From NCBI GenBank assembly GCA_902826815.1, contig CADEGF010000003.1:62001-126000 (forward strand): a DNA stretch of 64,000 nucleotides. Direction: 5' to 3'. Under the pieces are notes generated by a model. The model was not told the origin of the DNA, made no database searches, and saw only the letters and a program-made list of their open reading frames with translations. Positions 1 through 8,942 of this stretch are shown here, in pieces. This DNA is from an uncultured Mycobacteriaceae bacterium. GTDB lineage: Bacteria > Actinomycetota > Actinomycetes > Mycobacteriales > Mycobacteriaceae. Position numbers and translations under genes: made by a program. Each line of letters starts with the position of its first letter. Position 1 is the stretch's first letter.

Positions 1-32
1 ACCGTAAAGAGGTTGTAGCGCAACGGGCTTCG

Positions 33-551
33 GTGGCCAGACGCATCGCCGTAGGTGCGGCCGCGGCCGTGACGATCGCAGTGCTCGCCTGCGCCGGGCT
101 GATCGCGAAATGGGCGACTGACGATTCGATCCCCGTCGCAGACGCCGGGCGGTCCCCGTCGGAAACCGTGCCGGTCCAGCAGCAGCCCAACGACGTAGGT
201 GAAGCGGTGCCCATGACCGCGGCCCCTGCGCCCTTCCCGTCCGATGACAGAGGATTCATCGATTCGTCGGCCCGCTGCCACGGCGGTCAACCCGCGTATG
301 CAATCGGCCGTACCCCGGGATCGCTTGTCGTGATCTGCGGTGAGGAAACCGGGCAGTACGAATATCTGGGTGTGCGATTGAGCGATGCGGCCGTGTTGCG
401 TACGAATGCCCAAACCGATTCCACACGTTCATTTGTCGCCCGCAAGTCAGGAGTTCTCTACGCGGTGTCTCCGACGGAGTTGAAGGTGACTGCCGGCAGC
501 ACGGTGATCAAGCAAGAGCCGATGATCGAGTACCGCGAGGTGGCCCGGTAG
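33..551 (+). CDS. Membrane-anchored or secreted hypothetical protein
   Basis: I do not recognise the family. The 172-residue product starts at GTG. It has a basic N-terminus and a hydrophobic stretch at about residues 5-25, which fits an uncleaved signal anchor or a signal peptide. A Pro/Ala/Ser-rich linker follows to about residue 75. The compact C-terminal domain holds two cysteines (82 and 102) that could form a disulfide outside the membrane. The gene is close to the left window edge, so an upstream operon partner cannot be excluded. It converges on the DUF4333 lipoprotein with only six bases between them. Its role is unknown, but an extracytoplasmic location is likely. Confidence 0.6.
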   Translation: MARRIAVGAAAAVTIAVLACAGLIAKWATDDSIPVADAGRSPSETVPVQQQPNDVGEAVPMTAAPAPFPSDDRGFIDSSARCHGGQPAYAIGRTPGSLVVICGEETGQYEYLGVRLSDAAVLRTNAQTDSTRSFVARKSGVLYAVSPTELKVTAGSTVIKQEPMIEYREVAR

Positions 552-557
552 GGAGGA

Positions 558-848
558 TCAGCTGGGCTTGGATTTGACGTAGAACTCCACGTTGTCGCCG
601 TCGACCTTCGTCACCTTCATGTGGGCGGTGTATTCCTTGCCCTCGGGTCCGGTGAATTTGCAGTCGAATTCGGTTCCGACCTCTGCGTCCACGCCGGACG
701 GGCAGGACACATCGGTCGGCTTGAACTTGGTCTGCTTCGAGACGACGTCGACGACCGACTTCGCGGCGCCTTCGGGGTCGATCTTGGAACCGCATCCACT
801 GAGGAAGAGGGCCGACAAAACCGCCAGGATCAGCAATGCGCGTCGCAT
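558..848 (-). CDS. DUF4333-type lipoprotein
   Basis: This is a small exported lipoprotein of 96 residues. A signal peptide ends in the lipobox LSGC with the lipidation cysteine at position 19. The mature part has the short beta-rich pattern of mycobacterial DUF4333 proteins, including a cysteine pair spaced about 30 residues apart (VSCPSG and FDCKF). I chose the ATG directly before the signal peptide, because the longer open frame adds 31 residues that would bury the signal. No function is known for the family. It faces the neighbouring secreted protein tail to tail. Confidence 0.8.
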   Translation of the reverse strand: MRRALLILAVLSALFLSGCGSKIDPEGAAKSVVDVVSKQTKFKPTDVSCPSGVDAEVGTEFDCKFTGPEGKEYTAHMKVTKVDGDNVEFYVKSKPS

Positions 849-973
849 CGTCGCAGTATTGCAGATCAGTAGGTACGCGACCAACGACCCCGAACCGGCA
901 ACGCGGTTACGCCGACCGCTCCGAGCGATACGATCGGACATGATCGTCGGTAGTCCGGCGAAAGGAGTCGGTC

Positions 974-1348
974 ATGGCAACGGACCTGACGCTTTACCTG
1001 AACGATCAGCCTGGCGAACTCGCCCGCATCGGTGACGTTCTCGGCAGAGCCGGAGCCAACATCGCCGGCCTGTGCGCGGTGTCCTGCGGTGGCGGACAGG
1101 CAGAGGTGCACATCCTTGTCGACGATGCGACCGCAGCCTTCGAAGCGCTACAGGGCGCGGGTATCAAGATCGCCGCAGAGCAGGAGGTGCTGGTGCTGTC
1201 GATCGAGGACCGGCCTGGCGCGCTGGGCGAGATCGCACATGAACTCGGCGCAGCCCGGGTGAATCTGACGATGGCCTACCTAGCCACCAATACCCGATTG
1301 GTACTCGGCGCCGATAACCTGGCCGAGGCGAAAGCCGCAGTCGGCTGA
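974..1348 (+). CDS. ACT domain protein (two ACT modules)
   Basis: A cytosolic protein of 124 residues built from two ACT-like modules, at about residues 4-65 and 70-122. Each begins with the usual ligand-loop pattern (DQPGELARIGDVL and DRPGALGEIAHEL). Stand-alone ACT proteins normally bind amino acids and act as regulatory subunits, but no catalytic partner lies next to it. The start is clear: AAAGGAG sits nine bases before the ATG. The stop lies immediately beside the end of the convergent coiled-coil gene. A ligand-sensing role is inference from the family; the specific ligand cannot be read from the sequence. Confidence 0.8.
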   Translation: MATDLTLYLNDQPGELARIGDVLGRAGANIAGLCAVSCGGGQAEVHILVDDATAAFEALQGAGIKIAAEQEVLVLSIEDRPGALGEIAHELGAARVNLTMAYLATNTRLVLGADNLAEAKAAVG

Positions 1349-1349
1349 G

Positions 1350-2186
1350 CTATTTGGCGCGCTGAGCCTGTTTGAGCCGCCCCTTGGCTTCCCTGACCCG
1401 CTCGGCTGCGGCACGGCCCGCCTGCTTCGCCGCAGCATAGGCGTCGTCGATCGCGGTCAGATTGCGCTCGGCCTCGTCGAGGCGCTGCCGCATCTCGTCG
1501 CGACGCAGCCGCGCCACGGCCAGATCCGTTTGCATCGCCGACAATTCGTCATCCGCGTCGGCCTTGGCCCGCTCGGCCGAGGCAAGCGCCGTCTTCGCGT
1601 CCTCGAGTTCGCGCTTGCGCTCACGACCGTCATCGATTCGTTCGACGTCAGGTTTCTCGCGGCTCTCGGTGGACTTCGATGCGCTTCTGCCGCTGCGCGC
1701 AGTGGTGGAAACCGCTGTGGTTGCACCGAAATCACCGAAGCCAGACCAGCGTTCGGCTTTGGTCAATCGGCCGAGCCGGTCGGCCACATCGGGGTCGGCG
1801 ACGGCAGCCTGCAGTGTCCCGGTGACATCGTCGCGCAAGGTCGCCGACGAGTTGGTCACGTCCGCGCCCTCGAGGGCGGCGCCGGCGAGTTCGTCGACCA
1901 GTGACCGCTGCTCGGCGGACAACTCCCTGATCGCCGCGCCGTCCATCGCGGCGTGCGCGGCGCGCAGTCTCTCCCCCAAATCGGCAAGCGAATGTTTGGC
2001 GTCTGCATTGGCGTGCACAAGCAGGTTGACCACCCATGCCGCCGTCGTCGGCCTTCGCGCAGCCGCGATCCGCTTCGCCGCGGCGGCGTCCCCGCGTTTC
2101 TTGGCTGCCGCGGCGAGTTCGGTGCGTAACGCCGTGAACTCCTCTGGCTTGACGCCGTACAGTTCGTCGAGCTCGTCACCGGCCAT
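1350..2186 (-). CDS. Coiled-coil conserved hypothetical protein
   Basis: A 278-residue soluble protein with a conserved-looking N-terminal part containing an ARRPTTAAWVVN motif, followed by a long Ala/Glu/Arg-rich helical region (about 170-278) that should form a coiled coil. There is no catalytic motif. The start is placed at the ATG giving MAGDELDELYGV, because the longer frame upstream overlaps the divergent hydrolase region and has non-coding character. I know of similar uncharacterised mycobacterial proteins but cannot name a function. It could be a nucleoid-associated or structural protein; that is speculation. Confidence 0.65.
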   Translation of the reverse strand: MAGDELDELYGVKPEEFTALRTELAAAAKKRGDAAAAKRIAAARRPTTAAWVVNLLVHANADAKHSLADLGERLRAAHAAMDGAAIRELSAEQRSLVDELAGAALEGADVTNSSATLRDDVTGTLQAAVADPDVADRLGRLTKAERWSGFGDFGATTAVSTTARSGRSASKSTESREKPDVERIDDGRERKRELEDAKTALASAERAKADADDELSAMQTDLAVARLRRDEMRQRLDEAERNLTAIDDAYAAAKQAGRAAAERVREAKGRLKQAQRAK

Positions 2187-2253
2187 GACGCCATGATGCC
2201 CGGATGCCAGCAAGCCCGACAGCCGCTCACAGCGGGCATGCGACACTCTGGGC

Positions 2254-3171
2254 ATGGTTGTCGCAATCGATCGCCCGAAGCTCGAGGGAAACGTCGCGGT
2301 CGGCGACGACCGGCGGATCGGGTTCGCCGAGTTCGGTGCACCCCAGGGCCGGGCCGTCTTCTGGCTGCACGGCACCCCGGGGGCGCGCAGACAGATCCCC
2401 ACCGAGGCGCGTGCCTACGCAGCAGAGGCGGACATCCGGCTGATCGGCATCGACCGGCCAGGGATCGGTTCGTCGACGCCGCACCAGTACGAAAACGTCC
2501 TCGCGTTCGCCGACGACCTGCGGACCATCGCCGACACGCTGGGAATCGACAAGATGGCCGTCGTCGGTCTCTCCGGCGGCGGGCCCTACACGCTGGCGTG
2601 TGCCGCGGCGATGCCTGATCGCGTGGTGGCGGCTGGCGTCGTTGGCGGCGTCGCCCCGCCGTCCGGACCCGACGGCATCGGCGGGGGCTTGATGGGCACC
2701 GTCGGAACGCGTGTCGCGCCGCTGCTCGAGGTGGCGAAGGTTCCAATCGGGATCGTGGCCACCACGCTGATCCGGTTCATTCGACCGTTCGGAGGTCCCG
2801 CGGCGGACCTTTACGGCCTGGTGTCGCCGCCCGCCGACCGCGCACTGCTGGCGCGGCCGGAGATCAAGGCCATGTTCCTCGACGATCTGCTCAACGGCAG
2901 TCGCAGGCAGATGGCGGCACCGTTCTACGACGTCGTCGCCTTCGCGCACGACTGGGGCTTCCGGCTGGACGAGGTCAAGGTGCACGTGCGCTGGTGGCAC
3001 GGCGACGCCGACCACATCGTCCCGTACGCGCACGGCCAGCATGTGGTGTCGAGGCTTCCCGACGCAGAACTCCTCCCGATGCCGGGTGAGAGCCATCTCG
3101 GCGGGCTCGGCCGCGCCGAGGAGATCCTGCGCTCGATGCTCGAAGTGTGGGACAGCGCCGGCGACGACTGA
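2254..3171 (+). CDS. Alpha/beta hydrolase
   Basis: A 305-residue alpha/beta-fold hydrolase. The oxyanion motif HGTPG is near residue 39. The nucleophile elbow GLSGGG has Ser107, the acid is likely in HGDADHIVP, and the histidine is in GESHLGG near the C-terminus. The catalytic triad is therefore complete. Substrate cannot be predicted; proline-iminopeptidase-like and esterase-like members share this architecture. The next gene starts three bases after the stop, so the two are probably co-transcribed. Confidence 0.85.
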   Translation: MVVAIDRPKLEGNVAVGDDRRIGFAEFGAPQGRAVFWLHGTPGARRQIPTEARAYAAEADIRLIGIDRPGIGSSTPHQYENVLAFADDLRTIADTLGIDKMAVVGLSGGGPYTLACAAAMPDRVVAAGVVGGVAPPSGPDGIGGGLMGTVGTRVAPLLEVAKVPIGIVATTLIRFIRPFGGPAADLYGLVSPPADRALLARPEIKAMFLDDLLNGSRRQMAAPFYDVVAFAHDWGFRLDEVKVHVRWWHGDADHIVPYAHGQHVVSRLPDAELLPMPGESHLGGLGRAEEILRSMLEVWDSAGDD

Positions 3172-3173
3172 TC

Positions 3174-3572
3174 ATGAGAGCGATCGTGCTGCTCGCCCAG
3201 AGCGCCGCGCTTGATCAGGCGGGCACCCTTCACGCCCTCGGGCTCGGCTGGACGGCGAGCTCGACTCCGGTGCCCCAGCATGCGCTGGTCATCTTCGTCG
3301 AAGTCCAGTGGGCCGAACTCAACAGGTCGTTCCCGATCCGGGCAGAGCTCGTCGACAGCGACGGTGTGCGGGTGGCTCACACCGAGCACGGCGCCATCTT
3401 GGCCAAACACAAATCCGTGCACCCCGAGGGAACCCCGGTCACCATCCCGTTCACCGCGACCATCCCGTCGCTCAAGCTGACCGCCGGGCAGCGCTATCAG
3501 TGGCGGGTGTCGATCAACGACGAGATGCATGAGGACTGGCTAGCCGGTTTCACCGTCACCGACGACGAATGA
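3174..3572 (+). CDS. Small beta-rich hypothetical protein
   Basis: A 132-residue protein of predominantly beta-strand character, starting with MRAIVLLAQSAAL and containing a typical strand-turn-strand layout (FVEVQW, IRAELVDSDG, YQWRVSINDE). It resembles the DUF6941-like small actinobacterial proteins, but I am not certain of the family number. The ATG lies two bases after the stop of the upstream hydrolase, so translation is probably coupled. The end is one base from the convergent cinA stop. There are no membrane segments or signal peptide. Confidence 0.65.
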   Translation: MRAIVLLAQSAALDQAGTLHALGLGWTASSTPVPQHALVIFVEVQWAELNRSFPIRAELVDSDGVRVAHTEHGAILAKHKSVHPEGTPVTIPFTATIPSLKLTAGQRYQWRVSINDEMHEDWLAGFTVTDDE

Positions 3573-3573
3573 C

Positions 3574-4863
3574 TCAGTCTTGCAGCACGGCAGGATCTTT
3601 CGCGCCGAGCAGGATCCGTCTGAGCAGGTGCATCGCGACGGTCGTGGAGCGCTCCCTGATATCGGACCGGTTGCCAGGCAGCAGCAGCGTCCTCGTCAGA
3701 GTCGGGCCGTCGGCAAGCATCACCGAGAAGCACACCGTTCCCACCGGTTTGTCCTCGGTGCCGCCGCCGGGGCCTGCGATACCGGTAGTCGCCACCGCGG
3801 TGTCGGCATCGAATCTGTGCAACGCACCCCGCGCCATCGCCTCTGCCACGGGCTCGGATACCGCACCGTGCGCGTCGATCAGGGCCGCTTCGACGTCGAG
3901 CATCCCCGTCTTGGCTTCGTTGGCGTAGGCCACTACCCCACCCGCGACGTAGCCGGACGAGCCAGGGATATCGGTGAGTCGGGCCGCGACGAGTCCGGCG
4001 GTACATGACTCCGCCGTGGCGATGCGGCGGCCTGCCAACAGTGTGGCCACCTGGTCGTCGACCAGCGCTCCGTCGGTTGAAAAGATCTGGCGCGCATGAT
4101 GTTGCTGCAACACATCGAGTAGCTGCCCGTATACCGGGGTCGCATCCGGCTCGTAGCGCGTGACGATCTCGAGCTCACCGCGGCGCAGGCAGGTGGTGAT
4201 CTCGAGACGCTCGAACCCGTCGACGGAGCCCTCCGCCTCGCGCAGCGTCTCGGCCAACCCCGACTCGGGAAGTCCGAACATCCGCACCATGTCCTGGCGG
4301 TACTCCGTACGTCCGGCGATCGCCTCCTGCAGCGCAGGGGTTTTCACTGCGGTGTGCCACATCGGCTGCAGCTCGCGCGGCGGCCCCGGTAGCACGAGAA
4401 CCGTCGGCGTTCCCTGCACCACCACGCCGGGCGCGGTGCCGACCGGATCGAGGATCGTCGCGCCGGTGGGAACCAACGCCTGCTTGCGGTTCGCCGCTCG
4501 CACCGCGTCGAAATCCACGTCGCTGACCCGAGCCCGCAGCCGCTTGAGGATCTCGGCGATCTTCTCCTCGAGTTCGTCGTCGAGCACCAGTTCGCGACCG
4601 CAGAACTCCGCGACCACTGCGACGGTCATATCGTCGGCCGTCGGCCCGAGCCCACCGCTGGTGACGATCAGGTCAACACCCTCGTCGGCCAGAAACCGCA
4701 GGGCTGCCGCGATGTCGCCCGGTCGGTCGCCGCAGATCGTGATGTGGGCAAGCTCGACGCCGAGGTCGAGAAGCCGGTCGGCGATCCACGGGCCGTTTCG
4801 GTCCTGTACCCGTCCTGTCAGAACCTCTGTCCCCGTGACAACGATGCCCGCGCGTGCGCTCAC
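3574..4863 (-). CDS. cinA: CinA-family protein (NMN amidohydrolase type)
   Basis: A 429-residue CinA protein of normal length. The N-terminal molybdopterin-binding-like domain (about 1-170) begins with GTEVLTG and contains [10 protein letters not shown]. The C-terminal nicotinamide-nucleotide amidase domain (about 260-420) has the signature ATAESCTAG followed by a Gly-rich segment. The family recycles NMN to NaMN in NAD metabolism and may have ADP-ribose pyrophosphatase activity in the N-terminal domain. The GTG start overlaps the stop of the upstream P450 by four bases (GTGA), so the two are translationally coupled even though no functional link is obvious. Confidence 0.92.
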   Translation of the reverse strand: MSARAGIVVTGTEVLTGRVQDRNGPWIADRLLDLGVELAHITICGDRPGDIAAALRFLADEGVDLIVTSGGLGPTADDMTVAVVAEFCGRELVLDDELEEKIAEILKRLRARVSDVDFDAVRAANRKQALVPTGATILDPVGTAPGVVVQGTPTVLVLPGPPRELQPMWHTAVKTPALQEAIAGRTEYRQDMVRMFGLPESGLAETLREAEGSVDGFERLEITTCLRRGELEIVTRYEPDATPVYGQLLDVLQQHHARQIFSTDGALVDDQVATLLAGRRIATAESCTAGLVAARLTDIPGSSGYVAGGVVAYANEAKTGMLDVEAALIDAHGAVSEPVAEAMARGALHRFDADTAVATTGIAGPGGGTEDKPVGTVCFSVMLADGPTLTRTLLLPGNRSDIRERSTTVAMHLLRRILLGAKDPAVLQD

Positions 4864-6245
4864 GAACTATGCATACACGACGGCGCGTTCGAAGCAGCGG
4901 GAGCCACCGCAGGAACTTGTTTGCGTGCCCGAACGCGAATGCGTGCACCGCGATGCGGGGTCAGGATGACGTGTTTGACCTTCTGCCGCTCGGCGCGCGC
5001 CGTCGTGGTGGACAGCTCGACCTGGCGCAGCACCTCGCGCAGCACGACGCGCATCTCCACCATGGCGAACGTCGCGCCGAGGCAGCGGCGATTGCCGCCA
5101 CCGAACGGCAGCCACGTGGTGGGTGCCGGCGTCGCGCCGACCATGCGGTCCGGATCGAACCGGTCGGGATGCGGATACTGCGCCGAACTGCTGTGCACCA
5201 GACCGATTCCCGGCGCGACCATGATGCCTGCGGGCAGTCGGTAGCCCGCGAGTTCGACCGGCTCCTTGAGGATGCGGCCGACATCGAAGACGACCGGGCG
5301 GATCCGCAGAGTCTCCTTGGCGACGGCATCGAGGAACTCATCGCCGGTTGGATCGCCTGCCGCGCTTGCCTCTGCTGCGCGCACGGTCTTGTCCAGGATC
5401 GCCGGGTGACGGGTCAGCCGTTCCAGTGCCCATGACAGCCCGGTCGCCGTCGTGTCGTGCCCCGCGACGAGCAGGGTGATGAGCTGATCGCGCAGTTCAC
5501 TGTCGGTCATGGTGCCGCCGCTCTCGTCGGCCGCGCGGACCAGCATCGCCAGCGCGTCGGTGCGCGTCGCAAGCTCGGGATCGGCTCGCCGGTCGGCGAT
5601 TTCGGCGTAGAGCAGCCGGTCTGCCTCGTCCATGTTGCGACGCAGTGTGCGCCACGGACCAAGGCGTTGCAGGCTCGGCTTCGCGATCGCCAGCGATGCC
5701 AACGGGGTTACGTTGAGCAGCTTCGGCATCACCGCGCGCAGTGCCGCGAGTCGCGCCTTGTCGGATGCGCCGATGACCGTGCGCAGGATCACCTCGAGGG
5801 TGATCTCTGACATCCTCGGTGCGACGGGGAATTCGGTGTCCACCGGCCACGTCGCGACGTTGGCCTCCGCGATCTCGGCCATCACCGACGTTTGTCGCGC
5901 GACCGCATCCCTGTGGAATGCGGCCAGCATCTGGCGCCTTCGCTCCTTGTGCTCTTGGTCGTCGATCACCAGCACTGAACTCTCGCCTAGCAGGCCGCCG
6001 AGCATCGTGTTCGCCTCGCCTGCGTGATAGACGCTCGGGCTTCCCGCGAATACCTTCTTGATCTCGGCCGGGTCATCCAGGTAGACCAGCGTTCCCATGG
6101 TCGCGATGCGCATGGTGAACACGCTTCCGTAGCGCCGCCTGCATGCGGAGATGAAGCGCGGCCAGTAGCGGGCCATCAGCGCGGCCTGTAGCGGGGCGGG
6201 CAAACGTGGTCCCGGCGGCAGTTGGGCGCGCTCGGTGTCAGCCAT
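4860..6245 (-). CDS. Cytochrome P450
   Basis: A 461-residue soluble P450. Visible landmarks are the I-helix AGHDTTATG (oxygen activation), the K-helix ETLR, and the heme loop [10 protein letters not shown] with Cys388 as axial ligand. The [10 protein letters not shown] form and the [10 protein letters not shown]-terminus point to the mycobacterial CYP137/CYP138-like group rather than the CYP125/124 group found later in the window, but I cannot assign a family number. It is the first gene of a two-gene operon with cinA. I chose the ATG before [11 protein letters not shown] because the longer frame runs back across the divergent thioesterase. Confidence 0.9.
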   Translation of the reverse strand: MADTERAQLPPGPRLPAPLQAALMARYWPRFISACRRRYGSVFTMRIATMGTLVYLDDPAEIKKVFAGSPSVYHAGEANTMLGGLLGESSVLVIDDQEHKERRRQMLAAFHRDAVARQTSVMAEIAEANVATWPVDTEFPVAPRMSEITLEVILRTVIGASDKARLAALRAVMPKLLNVTPLASLAIAKPSLQRLGPWRTLRRNMDEADRLLYAEIADRRADPELATRTDALAMLVRAADESGGTMTDSELRDQLITLLVAGHDTTATGLSWALERLTRHPAILDKTVRAAEASAAGDPTGDEFLDAVAKETLRIRPVVFDVGRILKEPVELAGYRLPAGIMVAPGIGLVHSSSAQYPHPDRFDPDRMVGATPAPTTWLPFGGGNRRCLGATFAMVEMRVVLREVLRQVELSTTTARAERQKVKHVILTPHRGARIRVRARKQVPAVAPAASNAPSCMHSS

Positions 6246-6287
6246 GCCTCGAGCATACGAGCCGACCAGTGGGATGACGGCTACCGG

Positions 6288-6293
6288 TAATGT
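6288..6293 (+). promoter_or_regulatory. Leaderless promoter -10 (TAATGT)
   Basis: TAATGT matches the mycobacterial TANNNT -10 element. It is followed by seven bases and then GTG at 6301, so transcription should start at the first base of the thioesterase codon. No Shine-Dalgarno sequence is present. This decides the thioesterase start over two in-frame ATGs further upstream. Confidence 0.6.
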
Positions 6294-6300
6294 CATTCTC

Positions 6301-6693
6301 GTGACGGCGCCGAAATCCCTGCGGGAGCTGTTCGACCAGATCGGACTGGAAGAGGTGCCGTCGACCGATGGCACCGTCGTCATGGAGATGCCCGTCGACG
6401 AGCGGGTCACGAACACCGCAGGTGGGCTGCAGGGCGGACTGATCGCGACGATGGCCGACGTGACGGCGGGCCAGCTCGCCGCGCGCAGCACACCGTTCGG
6501 CCACGCGATCGCCACCACCGATCTGTTCGTCCGCTATCTCCTCCCGATCAAGGAGCGCAACGGTCCCGCGCGTGCGGTCGCCAAGATTCTGCGTACCGGC
6601 AAGAGGTCCGTCGTCATCCAGGTCGACATCTACCGCGGCGACGACGGTGAACTCGGTGCGACGGCGACGGTCAACTTCGCCGCCGTCGGGTAG
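6301..6693 (+). CDS. PaaI-type hotdog thioesterase
   Basis: A 130-residue hotdog-fold protein of the PaaI/YbgC type. The central helix region carries the GGLQGGLIATMADV pattern expected for acyl-CoA thioesterases, where a glycine-rich turn and an acidic residue line the active site. It probably hydrolyses an acyl-CoA; the acyl group is unknown. The GTG start is supported by a leaderless promoter. The stop lies 25 bases before the F420-type oxidoreductase, which has its own ribosome site. Confidence 0.85.
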   Translation: MTAPKSLRELFDQIGLEEVPSTDGTVVMEMPVDERVTNTAGGLQGGLIATMADVTAGQLAARSTPFGHAIATTDLFVRYLLPIKERNGPARAVAKILRTGKRSVVIQVDIYRGDDGELGATATVNFAAVG

Positions 6694-6718
6694 TCGGTCG
6701 AGAGAACAGGAAACCAGC

Positions 6719-7582
6719 ATGGACCTCTCAGGTGTTGGCATCTGGAACCACGGACTTCGATACGGCGATAAGGCGGAATCCGCCGATGCCGCAGCGGAAT
6801 TGGACGAGCTGGGATATACCGCGCTCTGGATACCCGATGTCGGCGGTACACCGGTGCTTGACTCGGTGGACCACTTGTTGTCGGCGACCAACGACATCGT
6901 CATCGCGACCGGGATCCTCAATCTGTGGATGAACGACCCTTCCGACGTCGCGGCGTCCTACGCCTCGCTGACCGCCGCGCACGGCGATCGGTTCCTGATG
7001 GGTATCGGCGTCAGCCACGCGCCGCTGATCGACTCGACCGAGCCTGGCAGGTATCGCAAGCCGCTTGCGGCGACCGCCGCCTTCCTCGACGCCCTTGACG
7101 GCGCGGAACAACCCGTCCCTTTCGGCGCAAGGGTGCTCGCGGCGCTCGGGCCGAAGATGCTCGAGCTCGCGGCGAACCGGTCCCGCGGCGCTCATCCGTA
7201 CCTCGTCACGCCTGAGCACACCCATCGCGCCCGTGAAGTGCTTGGCGATGGTCCGCTTCTTCTTCCCGAACAGACGGTCATTCTCACCGACGACGAATCC
7301 GAGGCCCGCGCCATCGGAACCGGTTGGATCAAGAGGTATTTGGCGATGCCGAACTATGCGAACAACATGCTGCGCCTCGGCTTCTCCCCCGATGATGTGG
7401 CGTCTGTCAGTGACAGGCTGCTCGATGCGATCATCGTCTGGGGCGACGAGGCGGCTGTGCTCGGCCGGGTCAACGAGCACCTGTCGGCAGGCGCCGACCA
7501 CGTGTGCGTGCAGGTGCTGACCGCCAACCCGAGCGAGTATCCACGCGAAGAGTGGCGACGTATTGCCGCCGCTCTTCCTTAG
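6719..7582 (+). CDS. LLM-class F420-dependent oxidoreductase
   Basis: A 287-residue luciferase-like monooxygenase fold protein. It begins with GVGIWNHGLRYGD, followed by the barrel pattern WIPDVGG and later FLMGIGVSHAPL, typical of the mycobacterial F420 (TIGR03620-like) group. Such enzymes use reduced coenzyme F420 for hydride transfer in the cytosol. AGGAAA lies about five bases before the ATG. It follows the thioesterase on the same strand and may share its transcript. The substrate is unknown. Confidence 0.85.
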   Translation: MDLSGVGIWNHGLRYGDKAESADAAAELDELGYTALWIPDVGGTPVLDSVDHLLSATNDIVIATGILNLWMNDPSDVAASYASLTAAHGDRFLMGIGVSHAPLIDSTEPGRYRKPLAATAAFLDALDGAEQPVPFGARVLAALGPKMLELAANRSRGAHPYLVTPEHTHRAREVLGDGPLLLPEQTVILTDDESEARAIGTGWIKRYLAMPNYANNMLRLGFSPDDVASVSDRLLDAIIVWGDEAAVLGRVNEHLSAGADHVCVQVLTANPSEYPREEWRRIAAALP

Positions 7583-7585
7583 CGG

Positions 7586-8929
7586 TCACTCAGTCCTCGC
7601 CAACACCTCGCGGACGAGTTCCAGCTGCGTGTGCGGGTGCAGGAACGCGAACCGGCCGACGGTTTCGCCATCCCATTTCGTCGGCGGGATGAATGCGACC
7701 TGCTCTTCGTGCAGCCGTTGCGCCCACGCGTCGTAGTCCTCTGGCTTCCAGCCGATCCTACGGAACAACACCACGCCGAGGTCGGGCTCGCGGATCAGCT
7801 CCAGTTGTGGCGCCGCGTTGATCAGCGCTGCGGTCTCTTTTGCCAATGAGACCGCCACCTCGATGGCGTCGCGATATGCCTCGATCCCGTTCACGGCGAG
7901 GGAGAACCACAGCGGCAGTCCCCTCGCCCGCCGCGTCAGGTGGTAGGCGTAGTCCGTCGGGTTCCACTCGCCGTCTGAGGTGTGGATGACGTCGAGGTAG
8001 GACGCGTCCTGGGTGTGCGTCGCGCGAGCCAACTCGGGGTCGCGGTACAGCAGCGCGCAGCAGTCGAACGGGGTGAACAGCCACTTGTGCGGATCGAGGA
8101 TGAACGAGTCGGCCTGCTCCAGCCCGGCGTACTTCGGACGCAGTGAACGGGCGAAGACCCCTGAGCCGCCGTAGGCGCCGTCGACGTGAAACCACCAACC
8201 CCGCTCCCGCGCAAGCGCGCCGACCCCGGCCAGGTCATCGATGATCCCTGCGTTCGTGGTGCCAGACGTACAGACCACCGCCGCGATATCGGCAGCGTCG
8301 GCCGGTACCGCGTCCCTGATGGTTTCTGCGGTCAGCCGATGGTCCGGTGTGTCGACCACCAAGGCATCCATCTCGAGCAGAGCCAGCGTGTTGACGATCG
8401 ACGAGTGCGCATCGGTGCCGACCACCACACGGAGGCGACCGGTGGCGCCCTTCCGCTTGGCGGTCTCACGCGCCGTCGCGAGCGCCGAGAGATTGCCTGC
8501 CGAACCGCCGGATACGAAGCAGCCGCCAGCCGTGGTCGGCAGCCCCGCCTCGTTCGCGATGACCCGCAGCACGCTGTTCTCCGCGGCGATCGCGCCCGAC
8601 GCTTCCAGCCATGAAATGCCCTGGATCGACGCGCAGGACACCAACATGTCGAACAACAGGCTGGCCTTCGTCGGCGCGGCGGGGATGAACCCGAGGAACC
8701 GCGGGCTGTCCGCCGAGATGATGCTCGGCGCGATCACCGAGGTGTAGACGCCGAGCACTTCGTCGGGCTGGCGCGGCGTGTCGCGGATGACGCCGTCGAG
8801 GCGGTCGTACAACTCGTCGGCGGGCAGAATCCCCTTGTCCAGCGGGACGGGATCCATCCGCAGCCGGTTCTCCGCGTACGCCAGCACGCTACGCACCATC
8901 TGCTCGGTGTTCTGATCGACCTCGTGCAC
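7586..8929 (-). CDS. PLP-dependent group II decarboxylase
   Basis: A 447-residue fold-type I PLP enzyme of the aromatic-amino-acid/glutamate decarboxylase family. Diagnostic features are HVDGAYGG (pyridine-ring aspartate), the internal aldimine lysine in DPHKW, and the upstream FVSGGSAGN phosphate-binding loop. It likely decarboxylates an amino acid to an amine or acts as a related lyase. I selected the GTG giving VHEVDQNTEQM because GTGAGG precedes it at good spacing; the longer open frame has non-coding composition. It converges with the F420 oxidoreductase, with only three bases between the stop codons. Confidence 0.85.
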   Translation of the reverse strand: MHEVDQNTEQMVRSVLAYAENRLRMDPVPLDKGILPADELYDRLDGVIRDTPRQPDEVLGVYTSVIAPSIISADSPRFLGFIPAAPTKASLLFDMLVSCASIQGISWLEASGAIAAENSVLRVIANEAGLPTTAGGCFVSGGSAGNLSALATARETAKRKGATGRLRVVVGTDAHSSIVNTLALLEMDALVVDTPDHRLTAETIRDAVPADAADIAAVVCTSGTTNAGIIDDLAGVGALARERGWWFHVDGAYGGSGVFARSLRPKYAGLEQADSFILDPHKWLFTPFDCCALLYRDPELARATHTQDASYLDVIHTSDGEWNPTDYAYHLTRRARGLPLWFSLAVNGIEAYRDAIEVAVSLAKETAALINAAPQLELIREPDLGVVLFRRIGWKPEDYDAWAQRLHEEQVAFIPPTKWDGETVGRFAFLHPHTQLELVREVLARTE

Positions 8930-8942
8930 AGCGACCTCACAT

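Noticed and set aside
4160-4969. A 269-codon Ser/Arg-rich frame opposite cinA
   Set aside because: It is the antisense of cinA and has no domain, signal or ribosome site.
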